Source: Cyanodermella asteris (Eukaryota; Ascomycota; Lecanoromycetes; Ostropales; Stictidaceae). Taken from it: 64,000 nt of DNA. The notes under the pieces were generated by a model, which was given only the letters and a program-made list of their open reading frames with translations, was not told the origin of the DNA and did not search any database. Below are positions 51,047-61,488 of the stretch, one piece after another (within the stretch, counting starts at the first letter, position 1; each line of letters opens with the position of its first letter). The translations under genes and the position numbers were made by a program. The stretch spans positions 673,150 through 737,149 of the forward strand of contig UYJD01000002.1 in NCBI GenBank assembly GCA_900618795.1, read 5' to 3'.

Positions 51047-52199
51047 TGGCTGTTGACCGGCATGCAGCTGTGTCTACAGTATGTACAACTCTCTAACGCG
51101 TTTGATGGAAAAGTTGGCCAGTTATACTAAACTCTTGACCAGCGTGAAGCCACGAGAGATGAAGGGCCCGTATCAAGAGCAGAACGACATGGGAGCCAAG
51201 ACCTGCTCGCCGGGAAAGGAAACAACGGACCAAAGAATCGACGCTATATTGAAAGACAGACTGCGAAGGGGAATTCTACAGCGACTCGAGCTTAAGGACG
51301 GGTTGGCAGATATTAGAGCTCGTGCCATGAGCACATGATCGTGGGGCCTGAGGACTGGGAGAGCCCTATCCAAAGTTTGGGAAATAACAAACAGCCGGCT
51401 GCGCCCAAAGCCATACCACTTCAGCTCGTGCTATCCCGCGAGTGAGAACGACGAGAAGAGAAGCCATCAACGGGATCCACTTATCTTAACAACTACTGCC
51501 CGTTAAAGACACAGGCAGACCGAGCCCTCCACTCGTCGTGCATAGCTTGCTGATCGGCGAGTGTTCGAGGCATCACCCAGATGATGTCAACGCCGCCTTT
51601 GTTCAGGCTTGAGATGATATGATGTGTGTGATATGGAAATGTGGTTGATGAGAAGTCAAGTCTGGAGGGCACAAGCGCGCTGCGGCTTGGGTCTTGACCT
51701 GAAATGGGGCGGCAGCTCAGCCTCACCTTCATCGCGACCTTCTACCATTTCGCCTCCCGATGGCCAGTCGCTTCTCACAGCGCCGGCCTTGTGGCCTACT
51801 AAAAGCCACCGCATGCCACACTGCTTCTACCGTCCTCTGAAGCACAGTTTAGCGCCGGGTCATAACGACCACGGTAAGCCACGCCAGTCGAAGACCGCAT
51901 CATGAGCTTCATATTCGAATCTGTGACACACCTCCTACTGCAGGTCTGATACACGGCCACACTCGCGACCATGAAGCTATTTTTACGATAAAGATGAGCC
52001 ATGTGGCAGACTGGCTTTCTGGACAACATGCGATGATACTTCTGGCCATGCTCGTGGGCAGAAATATAGGTAGTACAAACCTGGTGACATTCCTTCCGTT
52101 TCCGTGTCAGATCTATCCTTTGTTTGCATTGCGCACGTTCACATTTTGCATATCGCAACGACCATAACTCGAATCAAGCATTGCGTTCATTCACCCATC
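51047..52199. other. intergenic region
   Basis: About 1.15 kb lies upstream of the small membrane protein gene. I saw no gene; remnants of the 5' part of the decayed neighbour may lie near 51070-51300 but are not recognisable. Confidence 0.4.
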
Positions 52200-52544
52200 A
52201 TGGAGTCTCTACCAAATCAGTATCCACCAAACAGCCAAGCCATGAGTACTTTGTACATCGTCGGCCCGATCGTCTTTTTCGCCATCCTCCTAGTCCTGAT
52301 CATCTTTTGGATCGTCCATCGCTACAGGCAAAAGCAGCTCTCCAAGCCAATGTACCATCCGGAGTGGCCTTCCAACAAGTGGCATCGATCAGCCCGAGCT
52401 GCCAATTACGGTGCCCCGGCATATGGGCCGCCGACAGGGCCTCCTCCTGCCTACCGCCCGAGCTCTCAGCATAGCGAGTTCGACAAGCTCGACACCAAAT
52501 CGATCAAGTCGAATACGCATACTTCGAAAGATTCTATGGTGTAG
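52200..52544 (+). CDS. small single-pass membrane protein with PPxY tail
   Basis: The ATG at 52200 (context CCATCATGGAG) opens a 114-residue protein. One strong membrane helix lies at about residues 18-38 (YIVGPIVFFAILLVLIIFWI), with a short polar N-terminus outside and a basic HRYRQKQ stop-transfer. The cytosolic tail has GPPTGPPPAYRP, containing a PPAY motif of the kind bound by WW domains of Rsp5/Nedd4 ubiquitin ligases, and a Ser/Thr/Lys-rich end. A longer upstream frame exists but lacks a better start. Similar short fungal proteins have no known role; an Rsp5-adaptor-like role is only inference. Confidence 0.72.
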   Translation: MESLPNQYPPNSQAMSTLYIVGPIVFFAILLVLIIFWIVHRYRQKQLSKPMYHPEWPSNKWHRSARAANYGAPAYGPPTGPPPAYRPSSQHSEFDKLDTKSIKSNTHTSKDSMV

Positions 52545-53201
52545 ACCAGCAACGCGCCGTCTGACCATCTCACCAACAATGCGCGATCACTTGCCGCAAT
52601 GACGATCGGATGAATCTAAAGGAAGCAATAGCTGGGACCATCAAACAACAGACGTGAAACCGGAGCACCCTCTAATATGTCACTGTTGAATCTCGGCTCA
52701 ATCTCGAGAAAGATAATGTGTGCATCGAATTTGGACCGGCGCGGATATCGAAGAAGCTCACGGCTCTGCCCCACTCGGCGATACGTGGTAGCAGGCAGAT
52801 ATTGCACTTTTATGAATATAGACATGAATGATGAACTCGTACCTGCCGAGCAGTTCGCCAGCTTTTATTGTCACAATACTATCGAGTTGCTTTTGTGTGC
52901 GCTGGCCCTCATTTCCACTGTCTTCACAATTACCGTCGGTATTGGGCAAGCGTCAATCGTAGATTCGGTTTCTCATGGATGCGAAAAGTCATAGGAAGGG
53001 GACAAGAGCAACAAAGGTTTCCAAAGAAGGGCATCCAACCTACAGCGGAGTCGGTGGAAAGCGTCCTCGCATAAACGCCCAGTCTGCACTCGGCGCGACA
53101 GCTTCCACGTTTTCCCGATCCGTCTTAAGCAGCACGAAGCCGGCCGATTCAGAGGGTGGGATTTCCAGTGGCGTTGACTCTGTGAAGCATTGGAGATCCA
53201 T
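52545..53201. other. intergenic region
   Basis: No supported gene. The frames here are short and overlap in different registers. Confidence 0.45.
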
Positions 53202-53757
53202 TTAATCGACTTGATGGAGACCCCAGTCCAGCATCAGCTTCCCAGCGCCTTCCCGACGATGGCCAGGGTACACGAAGATCATTCGCGGAGCTTCACAAAC
53301 TGTCAGCGACAATGCCAGGCGTTTTGGGATATTGAGTGTTGCCATCTATAAATACCGAATCTCGGTACCTCTGTCGACAAAGAGTAGACAAATGTCTAAT
53401 CACTAGGCTCGCATGTTCCCGAAGGTCACCTTTCGCCCACGTGGTGACATCAACGGAATCATTGGCTTCAGGACTCTGATCAGGGGTCTGGAAATTCCTG
53501 CGTGAGCAAGCAACGATTTTACAGGTTTGAACGTCAATAAACTTGATCCGCCGACCCGCGGAATCGCTCTTGAAGTGTTGCTTGAATAGCTGTGTAGCCG
53601 CCTTGATTGCGTCGTCAAGTGTTACTAGCGCTTCACCTGCGATCCCAGATTTTAGCCATCGTTCTCGTACTCGCGGTTCGGAGGACGAATGCCAGAGCCA
53701 GGGTATTTGCTCGTCGAAGTCTTGCACAGAAGTAACGTTTTCCAGCTTCAGAGCCAT
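53202..53757 (-). CDS. GNAT-family acetyltransferase-like gene, structure doubtful
   Basis: The ATG at 53757 starts MALKLENVTSVQDFDEQIPWLWHS, the usual beginning of a fungal GNAT family. LFKQHFKSDSAGRRIKFIDVQTCKIV follows, and the sheet and helix region DLREHASLVIRHLSTLCRQRYRD. The acetyl-CoA loop appears in a second frame after an acceptor-like GCTGACAG (ends 53300): APRMIFVYPGHRREGAGKLMLDWGLHQ, then stop at 53204-53202. Its R-x-x-G-x-G/A pattern is the acetyl-CoA signature (RREGAG). I could not find a GT donor of the right phase near 53350 that links the halves without losing conserved sequence. The gene is also short at the C-terminus. It may be decayed, or have a non-standard intron. Confidence 0.5.
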
Positions 53758-54148
53758 TGAGGGAACTGCATCGGGCTGTTGTGGCAATTGTCGATTTGCG
53801 TATGAGATCAAGCTGCTGCTGCGGTGGCGTAATGGTCGTCTTCGCGGCCGACACAACCTGACTGGACCCCTCCAAGCACTGTGGATTTGGTGTGACGGTC
53901 TCATAACGAGCAGGCACGTCAAGCTTACAAGGTTAGCAAGTTCTGTTCGACGTGATCATACCGAGTCGCAGTATGAAAGTCTCATGTCATGTGGAAGAAT
54001 TGAATTAAGATCACTTCAGCGCTTGGCTGCAGTCTTTAGAAAATAGCTCATGTCATGCCTCATTACGTCAAACGTTGGATCCAGACTCACGACCTCTCAA
54101 TGTCGCCAGGACATGTTTCCAGGCCTCAGCCTATCGACTGTGCCCATG
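53758..54148. other. intergenic region
   Basis: Short gap with the upstream region of the GNAT-like gene and the 3' flank of the next gene. I saw nothing else. Confidence 0.5.
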
Positions 54149-55120
54149 TTATGGTGCTTCCATCTCAGCCGGATCTACGTGGTGGGGACCGGCGGGGAGC
54201 TCGTTCGCCTGCCACGCTGGCATCTCCGAATGGGTCGTGTGCGCGGGATAACCTCCAGCGCTTTTCTCAAAATATTTCGCATCGTTGAACAGGTTCGACG
54301 TGTACCCCGGTGGTGGAGCCTCCGAGCCCGGAGCCGGGTGCGCCTGCTGTCTCCTTCGGCGAAGGAAGAACCAGATTCCAGCGACGAGCAAAGCGCCCAG
54401 CGCGATGCCGCCGATGACGCCTCCTGCTATGTCTCCGCCGTTGGGCCCCGTATTGCCGGCATCCGCTTGAGTTGATTTTGCTGCTGCAGACGGCAGGATC
54501 CCGACAGTGGCTTGGCTGGTTTGCGATGCGGCCGTGGACGTGGTAGCCGGCGAGACTTGCTTGTCCGTCGCGTTGGCTTGCTGTAATGAACCATGCTCTC
54601 CAATCTTGTAGCCCCACGTGTTCTCACAGCACGTGTCAAAGAAAGGGTGGCTGAACTCGCATAGTTCTCCGCCCGGGGCATTCGCGTTGTCACACATCCA
54701 GACCTGGACGGTTTTGTGGTTCCTGGGAATGCCATCATCACCTGCCAGAAGAGTCAACGTCCGTTTCCAAACGGGGACAAGGGTTTTTGCCAGTTTTATC
54801 GTACCTGCACCTGTAGTGTAGAGTTTCAGACAAGATGGGTCCTGCCATGTTGGGTCTGTGCAGCCTTCTCTGAACAGGGAATTGAAGCTGCCGTAATGAC
54901 AGAGGCCATTTCCGACGCATGTACTACCGCCTGCGGTTGTGCCATCACAGCACATTCCATGCTCCGAGCCGGTCATCGATGGGCAAAAGACCCATGTGTT
55001 GTTCGGGCTATCCTGGGCGCGATCTGTTCCATCTGGAAAATAGCAAGTCTGAGCGAGAACAGTGGCCGTAAACGTGTAAGAGAGGATAACGAATGTAGCG
55101 AGAAGTGACGGTAAAAACAT
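54149..55120 (-). CDS. secreted-type Cys-rich ectodomain protein with one membrane helix
   Basis: Exon 1 is 55120-54805 and exon 2 is 54741-54149, giving 302 residues. The 63-nt intron (GTACGA donor, GTTGAC branch, GGCAG acceptor) is a multiple of three and lacks a stop, so it can be overlooked. Splicing gives LYTTGAGDDGIPRNH. The ATG at 55120 starts a signal peptide (MFLPSLLATFVILSYTFTAT). The ectodomain has about ten cysteines (CYFPDG, MCCDGT, CVGNGLCHY, CTDPTW, CDNANA, DTCCENTWGY). This pattern is common in fungal surface proteins of unknown role. A Ser/Thr/Ala linker leads to the helix IAGGVIGGIALGALLVAGIW, then RRRRQQ and a tail with a PPGY motif. Likely a plasma-membrane surface protein or sensor. 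Confidence 0.85.
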   Translation of the reverse strand: MFLPSLLATFVILSYTFTATVLAQTCYFPDGTDRAQDSPNNTWVFCPSMTGSEHGMCCDGTTAGGSTCVGNGLCHYGSFNSLFREGCTDPTWQDPSCLKLYTTGAGTIKLAKTLVPVWKRTLTLLAGDDGIPRNHKTVQVWMCDNANAPGGELCEFSHPFFDTCCENTWGYKIGEHGSLQQANATDKQVSPATTSTAASQTSQATVGILPSAAAKSTQADAGNTGPNGGDIAGGVIGGIALGALLVAGIWFFLRRRRQQAHPAPGSEAPPPGYTSNLFNDAKYFEKSAGGYPAHTTHSEMPAWQANELPAGPHHVDPAEMEAP

Positions 55121-56844
55121 CTTGAACGCGTTGAAGATTAACAATCACAAATAAGGACGGCTTGAGAACTGAAAACGATAAGAGCGACACAACATGAAGG
55201 AACAAGAAGAATGGGGGAAGCGAAGCTGTGCCTCGAGCATATGAAACCTGGAGCTCGAGCCAGTCGTTGTCGCAAGGTTTCCCGGCTCCAGTGTCACTGT
55301 GCCGCAGCCGAACCAAAGTTGACGATTTATTCGAGTCGAAAGTTTCGCCATGTCCACCTGGAACGCGCTGACGCGATGCTTCCACAAACGTTGTCTAATT
55401 ATGGTGACCTCCAGATCGTCGGCCCCGTAGCAAACCGGGCGCATCGCAACGACCAATTCCACGTGGTCATGGCTTGCTTTACGCAGGAAAAAGGAATCAT
55501 GATTCCATAACCGGTCGCGGGCGGGAAGTGACGAGGTCGACGTGCCTCTTGCGGTTCAAGCTTGTTGGGAAAATAATGTCATGAAGGAAAATTAGCTTTC
55601 CGATTCGTGGGAAAATGGTAATGTTGCACTAGGGTGGCAAGGCGATCTGCGCGTTTCATGCGGCTGCTTTGGGGCCATCCATGTGGCTCAGCCAGGGCCC
55701 GTGAGCATCGTTCATTCGTTCGTCGACCATGCAAGACAGCTGTGATGACGACATGCAGGTCAACAGTGGGTAGGATCGAGATTCCGTGGGTAGCAAGTCT
55801 CCTGAAGCCGTGGTCTGCTACAGCCTTGCGTTCGTTGCGTGCTGATCAGGTCGTGGCCGTGGCTTTCCTTGACTGTCCTCCCAAGTAGGGCGTGAGATAT
55901 TCGTGGGAATCGTGGAAGGTCTCAGGAAGTATCCTGATACTCTTGCGTTTCATCCGGTCGACAGCCGCTCTGATGCTTCCTATGCCGGGTAATGATAACG
56001 GCAGTACCTTCATCTTTCTGAGCTCAGCTCCGGAGCCTACCCGAAAGCCATTGGCGTCAGGGATGCCGATATGTCGTCAAATGTTTTCGAGACTCCTTCT
56101 CTATCGTCACATGTCACTTTTCGAGCAGCCAGTCTTGAAGCCCAATTCGGACTAATCACAAATGTGCTGACTGCTCTTGATCGTGGAGGTCACAAAACGC
56201 GATGGAATTCTGCCGGGGTCGACGCGGCCTTTGCCTCTTTCCCTTCTTTATCCACAGCGGCTCACCTTGTCGCCAGTCGCCACACCGTTCGGAAAAATGC
56301 GCTGTCGAGGGCTTGGAGTGGTTTGTATTCCATCACATTTTTATCTGGGCATGCTATTCCCCATCCTTTCCCATCTCCGAGCTTGAGCAGAGGCTAGTAT
56401 CGGCCCCACTGTGACAAAAGGTTTCATCCTCCACCTCCTCTGATCCTCTCTTCACTCCACATGTCCACATCCCCCGGTGAATGTCGAAACTGAGGTCAGT
56501 TTTGCGTGTCCAAGCGACGTCTATCGAACCGTGCCCGCTTTTCGATCTTGGTATCCCCCAGCACGCAAAGGCTCACAGTCACGAAATGGCTTGTGGGATG
56601 GCTGTTCGACCGACGGCTGGATTCTGGCTAAAACCATTTCATCTCCGAATGGGTGTCTATCGGGGCGTGCAACAACCGACATGAACGATGTTGTCGAAAC
56701 AACGGCCTGAGACAATGAAGTCTGAGAGCAGAAAGGATCTATATCAGCCAAAAATGCCCCCATTCTCTTTCGGATTTTCCCATTGTGTCTATCATAACTT
56801 GTCCACGAGCTCACAGTTTACTTGATTTATCACACAAAGCCACG
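55121..56844. other. gene-free region
   Basis: About 1.7 kb lies between divergent genes (the membrane protein and the pectin lyase). No supported gene was seen. The last 450 nt has C/T-rich and CCCCAC-like stretches and should contain the pectin-lyase promoter. Confidence 0.45.
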
Positions 56845-58048
56845 ATGAGATCCAACTTCCTTCTTCCATTGCTGGTGGCTTTGACGTCTAGCACTCTGGC
56901 TGTCAGCGTGTCTGGAGCAGCCGAAGGCTTCGCCAAAGGCGTGACGGGGGGCGGCTCAGCCACAGCCGTCTACCCTACCACCAACGACCAATTGGTCTCC
57001 TACCTCGGCGACTCCTCGCCTCGCGTGATTGTTCTTCAGAAGACCTTCGACTTCACGGGCACCGAAGGCACAACGTCCGCCACCGGTTGTGCACCATGGG
57101 GTACTGGGTCCGCGTGCCAGCTGGCCATCAATCAAAATGGCTGGTGCACCAACTACGAGCCCAACGCTCCAAAAGTGTCTGTCTCGTACGACAACGCAGG
57201 TATCTTAGGTATCACTGTCAACTCGGACAAGACTATCATCGGCAGTGGATCGAGCGGTGTGATCAAAGGCAAAGGACTGCGCATCGTCAGTGGTGTAAAG
57301 AACATCATTATCCAGAACATCCACATCACGGACTTGAACCCCAAGTACGTTTGGGGCGGTGACGCCATCACAATCAACAACGCCGACATGATCTGGATCG
57401 ACCATGTCAAGGTAAACACACTTCCAAACCCCCTTCCTTCCATCATCACCATACTCTCTAACACGTTCCCAGACATCCCTCATCGGTCGCCAGCACATCG
57501 TCCTCGGCACCTCCGCCGACAACCGCGTGATCATCTCCAACACCGAAATCGACGGTACCAGCTCCTGGTCCGCAACCTGCGACGGCCACCACTACTGGGG
57601 CATCTACCTCGACGGCTCCAACGACCTCGTCACCCTCAAAGGTAACTACATCCATCACACCTCCGGTCGCAGCCCCAAGGTCGCCGGCAACACGCTCCTG
57701 CACGCCGTCAACAACTACTGGTACGCCAACACGGGCCACGCTTTCGAAGTTGACTCCGGCGCCATGGTCGTAGCCGAGGGGAACGTGTTCCAGAATGTTG
57801 TGGCACCGATTGAGAGTGGTGATGCGGGCACGATTTTCACGAGCCCGAGCACAAGCGCAAATGCGGTTTGTTCGAATTATCTGGGGCATGCGTGCCAGTT
57901 GAATGCGTTTGGGGCCTCTGGGGCTTTTGCCAGTAGCGGAGGCACGAGCTTTGTAAGCAATTTCGCTGGGAAGAACATTGCTTCGGCGGCATCAGCTTCG
58001 AGTGCTCAGTCTTCGGTGCCCAAAAACGCTGGTATCGGAAAGATTTAG
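56845..58048 (+). CDS. secreted pectin lyase (polysaccharide lyase family 1)
   Basis: This extracellular enzyme cleaves methyl-esterified pectin by beta-elimination. Exon 1 is 56845-57411 and exon 2 is 57473-58048, giving 380 residues. The intron (GTAAAC donor, CTAAC branch, CCCAG acceptor) joins WIDHVK to [18 protein letters not shown]. The signal peptide [19 protein letters not shown] is followed by the pectin-lyase start [34 protein letters not shown] marks pectin lyase rather than pectate lyase. The parallel-helix signature blocks [35 protein letters not shown] and [21 protein letters not shown] are intact, as is [16 protein letters not shown]. The frame is whole, so it is probably active. 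It points to a plant-associated or saprotrophic lifestyle. Confidence 0.95.
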
Positions 58049-58129
58049 GGTATGAATAGGGACTGCGACTGGGATCAGAAAGACCGTGTTACTGTACATG
58101 AGAAAAGAAGAGCATCAGCCAAGAAGGCT

Positions 58130-58264
58130 TCAGCAGAATGTTTTCTCGGTGAATTCTTCAATCTTATAAATAATCGCCTCTTCGCTTGTGCCGACGACTA
58201 GAATATTGCGCCACGTAATCGCTGATGATACGAGGGGTTCCAAGGTGCCATTCGGATATTTGAT
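58130..58264 (-). pseudogene. orphan C-terminal fragment, propeller-esterase-like
   Basis: A 44-codon reverse-strand frame reads IKYPNGTLEPLVSSAITWRN then ILVVGTSEEAIIYKI, and ends at TGA 58132-58130. It resembles the last blade of SMP-30/strictosidine-synthase/arylesterase-like beta-propellers (SSAI..., ILVVGT..., YKI). It starts just after a CTGAAAG that could be an acceptor, but no upstream exon was found. The RING gene on the same strand ends at 58281, only 16 nt away. I read it as a gene remnant; a 3' terminal exon of the RING gene is a weaker possibility. Confidence 0.35.
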
Positions 58265-58280
58265 CTTTCAGTATCGGTTC

Positions 58281-59276
58281 TCAGTCAGGCACATATCGAT
58301 CGAGTAGTCGACGCTTTGGCATACGCTGATGACGATAATTGCTGCCATACTCGGAAGGTCTCCTCGGCACGTCGCGGTTGTCATTGGATGTCGTGAATGA
58401 TCTCTTCCTCTCTCCAATTGGTGGTACCGGCTTTCCAACTGGGCGCTCCGATTTCGGGTATTGAACGTGCCTGTCCCATGCCTCTACAGTCTCATAAGGA
58501 CTTCTGAGAAAGCTGCTCAACTCGTGCAAGAAAAGCCTCGCGTTCTCTCGACCCAAAAAGTCTGCCAACACGTCTTGAGCTTGGCCAGAGCTATCTTTGA
58601 TATCGACCGTTTTCAGGATTGCCACGATGTATTCCAGCAAAAAGAAAGCGTTGCTCACGTTGCGCAGGCTCGGTGCTGCAGATGAGGCCTGGACGGGGTC
58701 CTTATCACCAAGGAAGCTGAAAACTTCGAGTTCCCTCCTAATCCATGCTTTCGCTCTGGAGATGAGAGCCGGGCTGTTTGCGATTAGCTCTGGAGTGAGG
58801 TCTTGGTACGCTGAGATGCGGTTGCTGCCAATGTGGAGGGAGTACATTTGATTTTTGTAGATGTCTCGTCTTTGTGTCAGGGTCGGATTTGGCGCAGGTA
58901 CATGTCGTCTTGCTCGTCGAGGAGGCCTTGTCCTGCCATTCATGAAAGCTGCATTTCCTCGATACAGTGATCGGCTGCCATTGCTTGAAAGAGACTTCGG
59001 CTCGCTTGGAACAAGATACGTGCTCAGTGTTCCCACCGAGCCTGCATATTCCACCTTGGTGGTCGTAGCCTTACATAGTGGGCAGGTATTTCGTTCCTCT
59101 AGCCAGCTGAGCAGACAGAGATAAACGAAATTGTTGTGGTTGCATGGGATGCATGTCGCCTGCTCGGATATTGGCTCTAGGCAGATCACACAAGGTTCGT
59201 CGTCTCCGTCATTCTGCTTGACCTTCTCAAGAGACTTCTTCAAGATCTCTTCCCTGATGTTCACGGCATCTTCCAT
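58281..59276 (-). CDS. RING-type zinc-finger protein (Topors-like E3 candidate)
   Basis: From the ATG at 59276 the protein has 331 residues; the frame is open 45 codons further upstream, but MEDAVNIREEILKKSLE is the family-like start. The RING-like finger at residues 29-68 has CVIC, then CIPCNH, FVYLCLLSWLEERNTCPLC. The order and spacing fit the fungal RING proteins related to Topors, ubiquitin/SUMO E3 ligases. The residue after NHNNF is Val51, where I expect an Asp or Cys zinc ligand; see findings. A basic linker (RTRPPRRARRHVP), the conserved helical block RISAYQDLTPELIANSPALISRAKAWIRREL and a basic tail (MPKRRLLDRYVPD) follow. Probably nuclear. Confidence 0.78.
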   Translation of the reverse strand: MEDAVNIREEILKKSLEKVKQNDGDDEPCVICLEPISEQATCIPCNHNNFVYLCLLSWLEERNTCPLCKATTTKVEYAGSVGTLSTYLVPSEPKSLSSNGSRSLYRGNAAFMNGRTRPPRRARRHVPAPNPTLTQRRDIYKNQMYSLHIGSNRISAYQDLTPELIANSPALISRAKAWIRRELEVFSFLGDKDPVQASSAAPSLRNVSNAFFLLEYIVAILKTVDIKDSSGQAQDVLADFLGRENARLFLHELSSFLRSPYETVEAWDRHVQYPKSERPVGKPVPPIGERKRSFTTSNDNRDVPRRPSEYGSNYRHQRMPKRRLLDRYVPD

Positions 59277-59702
59277 ATGCGGTGCTGATAGTAGTTGATT
59301 GCTTTGATGGTGGCGAGGCTCGAAAACGAGCGGAGTTGCCGGCCGATCAGCAACAACTCGAAATCTCATCCGCAACAGCCGCACGGAATGTGCCGATTGC
59401 TTCTCCAGCACGCTGCGACGCCGACAGTGCGTAAAAATAAGCAGCGCGCTCGGTTGTTTCTAACCATGGCTGTACCGATCCTGCTAGCCAATGTCAGGCC
59501 TGCCGACTCCACTCGACATCAGACCAATGCCCGGCTGCAGAAAGGCGCGTCTCAGCCCCTCTGTCGGAGCTGACGGCGGCTCCATGAATAGACCTCGAGG
59601 CCGTTGAGGGTGTGGTGGGCCCTTTAATACTGACCTGGTCGCGTTGTCGGTCACGGTCAATTTGCTCTGCGTTCTTGCTTTTCAGACTCGACGTGGTGAA
59701 GC
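59277..59702. other. divergent intergenic region
   Basis: Short gap between the RING gene and the P450 gene holding both promoters. Nothing else was seen. Confidence 0.5.
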
Positions 59703-61416
59703 ATGGCGACCGTAGAGTCCCCCAGCATGCCACAGTCGGCTGGACTACTCCGGTTGTATTGGCCTTTGCTCGTACCGCTTGCATTCATCGTGCGCTTCCT
59801 ATACTATCGCTATAATTCACCCCTACAAAAATACCCTGGACCCATTTTGGCTTCGGGAAGTCGAGCATGGAAAGTATGGAGTACTTGGAGCGGCCACACC
59901 GAGATGGACCATGTGGAAATTCACAAGAAATATGGTTGGTTCCACAAGTTGTGCATCCTGGGCACGTTTGGGGCTAGTAGCTGACCATTGCAAGGTCCAA
60001 TTGTCCGCATCGCGCCGAATGAGTTGTCCTTCTCCTCACCTTACGTCGCCCGTGATGTCTTGGCCGCCGGAAAGGGCTTTCACAAGACCGATTTCTACTG
60101 GGTCTTTCCGCCGCCTGGGAACCCAGACATCTTCACCGAGATTCGAGAGGACGTCCATGCCATCAAGAAACGATATGCATCCAATCCGTACAGTATGGCC
60201 TCGATGCAACTGTGCGCCGGCTACATCGAAGATACCGAGCGACTGCTGCTGCAAAAGTTGGACAAGATGTGCCAAGCTCCCGACAAGTACTGTAAACTGG
60301 GTGGCTACCTGCACTACTACGCCTTTGATGTTCTCGGGGAGATTGCATTCTCTCGAAATCTTGGTTTCCTGGATGCTGGATACGATCTTGAGGGTGCCAT
60401 AAAGACGATTGACGATATGCAGTGGTACGATGGCATAGTCGGGCAAATTCCGGAATGGGACTGGGTGTTCAGGAGGAATCCATTGTGGAAGTACTTTTCG
60501 ACCCTAGATCCTGCAAACTTCCTGATTACTCGCATGGCACTGGACGAGATGAAACAGAGACAGGAGCTCGGAAACGTGGCGGGCAGAAAGGACCTCCTCG
60601 ACTCACTTTTGGCAGCATCGGAGAAGGCACCTCAAGCTTTCGGACCCGGCGACGTTTTCGCAGTCGCACATGGCGCGATGTGAGTGATATGAAGCTCGAT
60701 TGATACGTGTGAATAGTGCTGACAAGTCCTAGCTTCGCCGGCAGTGACTCGACAGCCTCGACGATGCAGAGTTTTTGCTACCTCGTTCTCCGCGATCCTG
60801 CTGTGTATACCAAGCTTCAACAAGAGATCGACGAGGCGGCGGCATCTGGCAAGTTGTCCGAAATGCCGCAGTGGAGTGAGGTACAGGCATTGCCATATTT
60901 CCAGGCGTGCTTGAAAGAGACGTTGCGTCTGCGACCTGCGGTTGGACTCAACATCACCCGCTACGTACCACCACAAGGTGCGGAGCTAGGCGGCCAGCAT
61001 CTCCCGGGTGGTACACGGGTTGCCTTGAACGGCTGGGTGCTTCACAGAGACGAATCAGTTTTCGGACCGAGGCCAGAGACTTTCAGGCCTGAGAGATGGT
61101 TGGAAGGAGACGCGAAGACGATGGACAGACTTTCTTTCTCGGTAAGTCTTCAACGATTGCAATATCGGTGGCCCCTGAAAATTCGCGCAATTGCTAACCA
61201 TATTTTCAGTTTGGCGGAGGAAGTCATTTGTGCATCGGTAAAAATCTGGCGCTTCTTGAGATGAACAAGACTTTGCCTCTCCTCTTCAGAGAATACAAGT
61301 TCGAGCTCATAAACCCGACGGAAGAATTGAAGTACAACTCGACCTTCTTCGTGGTACAGAACGGGCCTGATGTGCGGATCTCGAAGCGAGCTCGCTCAAA
61401 AGCCGTTGCCTCCTGA
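59703..61416 (+). CDS. cytochrome P450 (pisatin-demethylase-like)
   Basis: This is a microsomal heme monooxygenase of 510 residues in four exons: 59703-59934, 59995-60679, 60733-61141 and 61210-61416. Introns have donors GTTGGT, GTGAGT and GTAAGT, with CTGAC/CTAAC branches. The N-terminal anchor LYWPLLVPLAFIVRFLYY precedes the proline hinge KYPGP. The I-helix motif is FAGSDSTAST (about 307-316). ExxR is in KETLRLR (Glu368, Arg371), and FRPERW follows. The heme loop is FGGGSHLCIG with Cys450. The blocks CKLGGYLHYYAFDVLGEIAF and FELINPTEELKYNSTFFVVQ resemble the pisatin-demethylase/CYP57-type clade, often involved in detoxifying plant compounds or in secondary metabolism. The gene is convergent with the FAH-family gene 72 nt away. 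Confidence 0.93.
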
Positions 61417-61488
61417 TCTTCGTCATGAGGGATGAGTTGGTAGTCGCATTCAGTTGTACTTTATTTTCGGACACTCTCCAAGCTGTGC

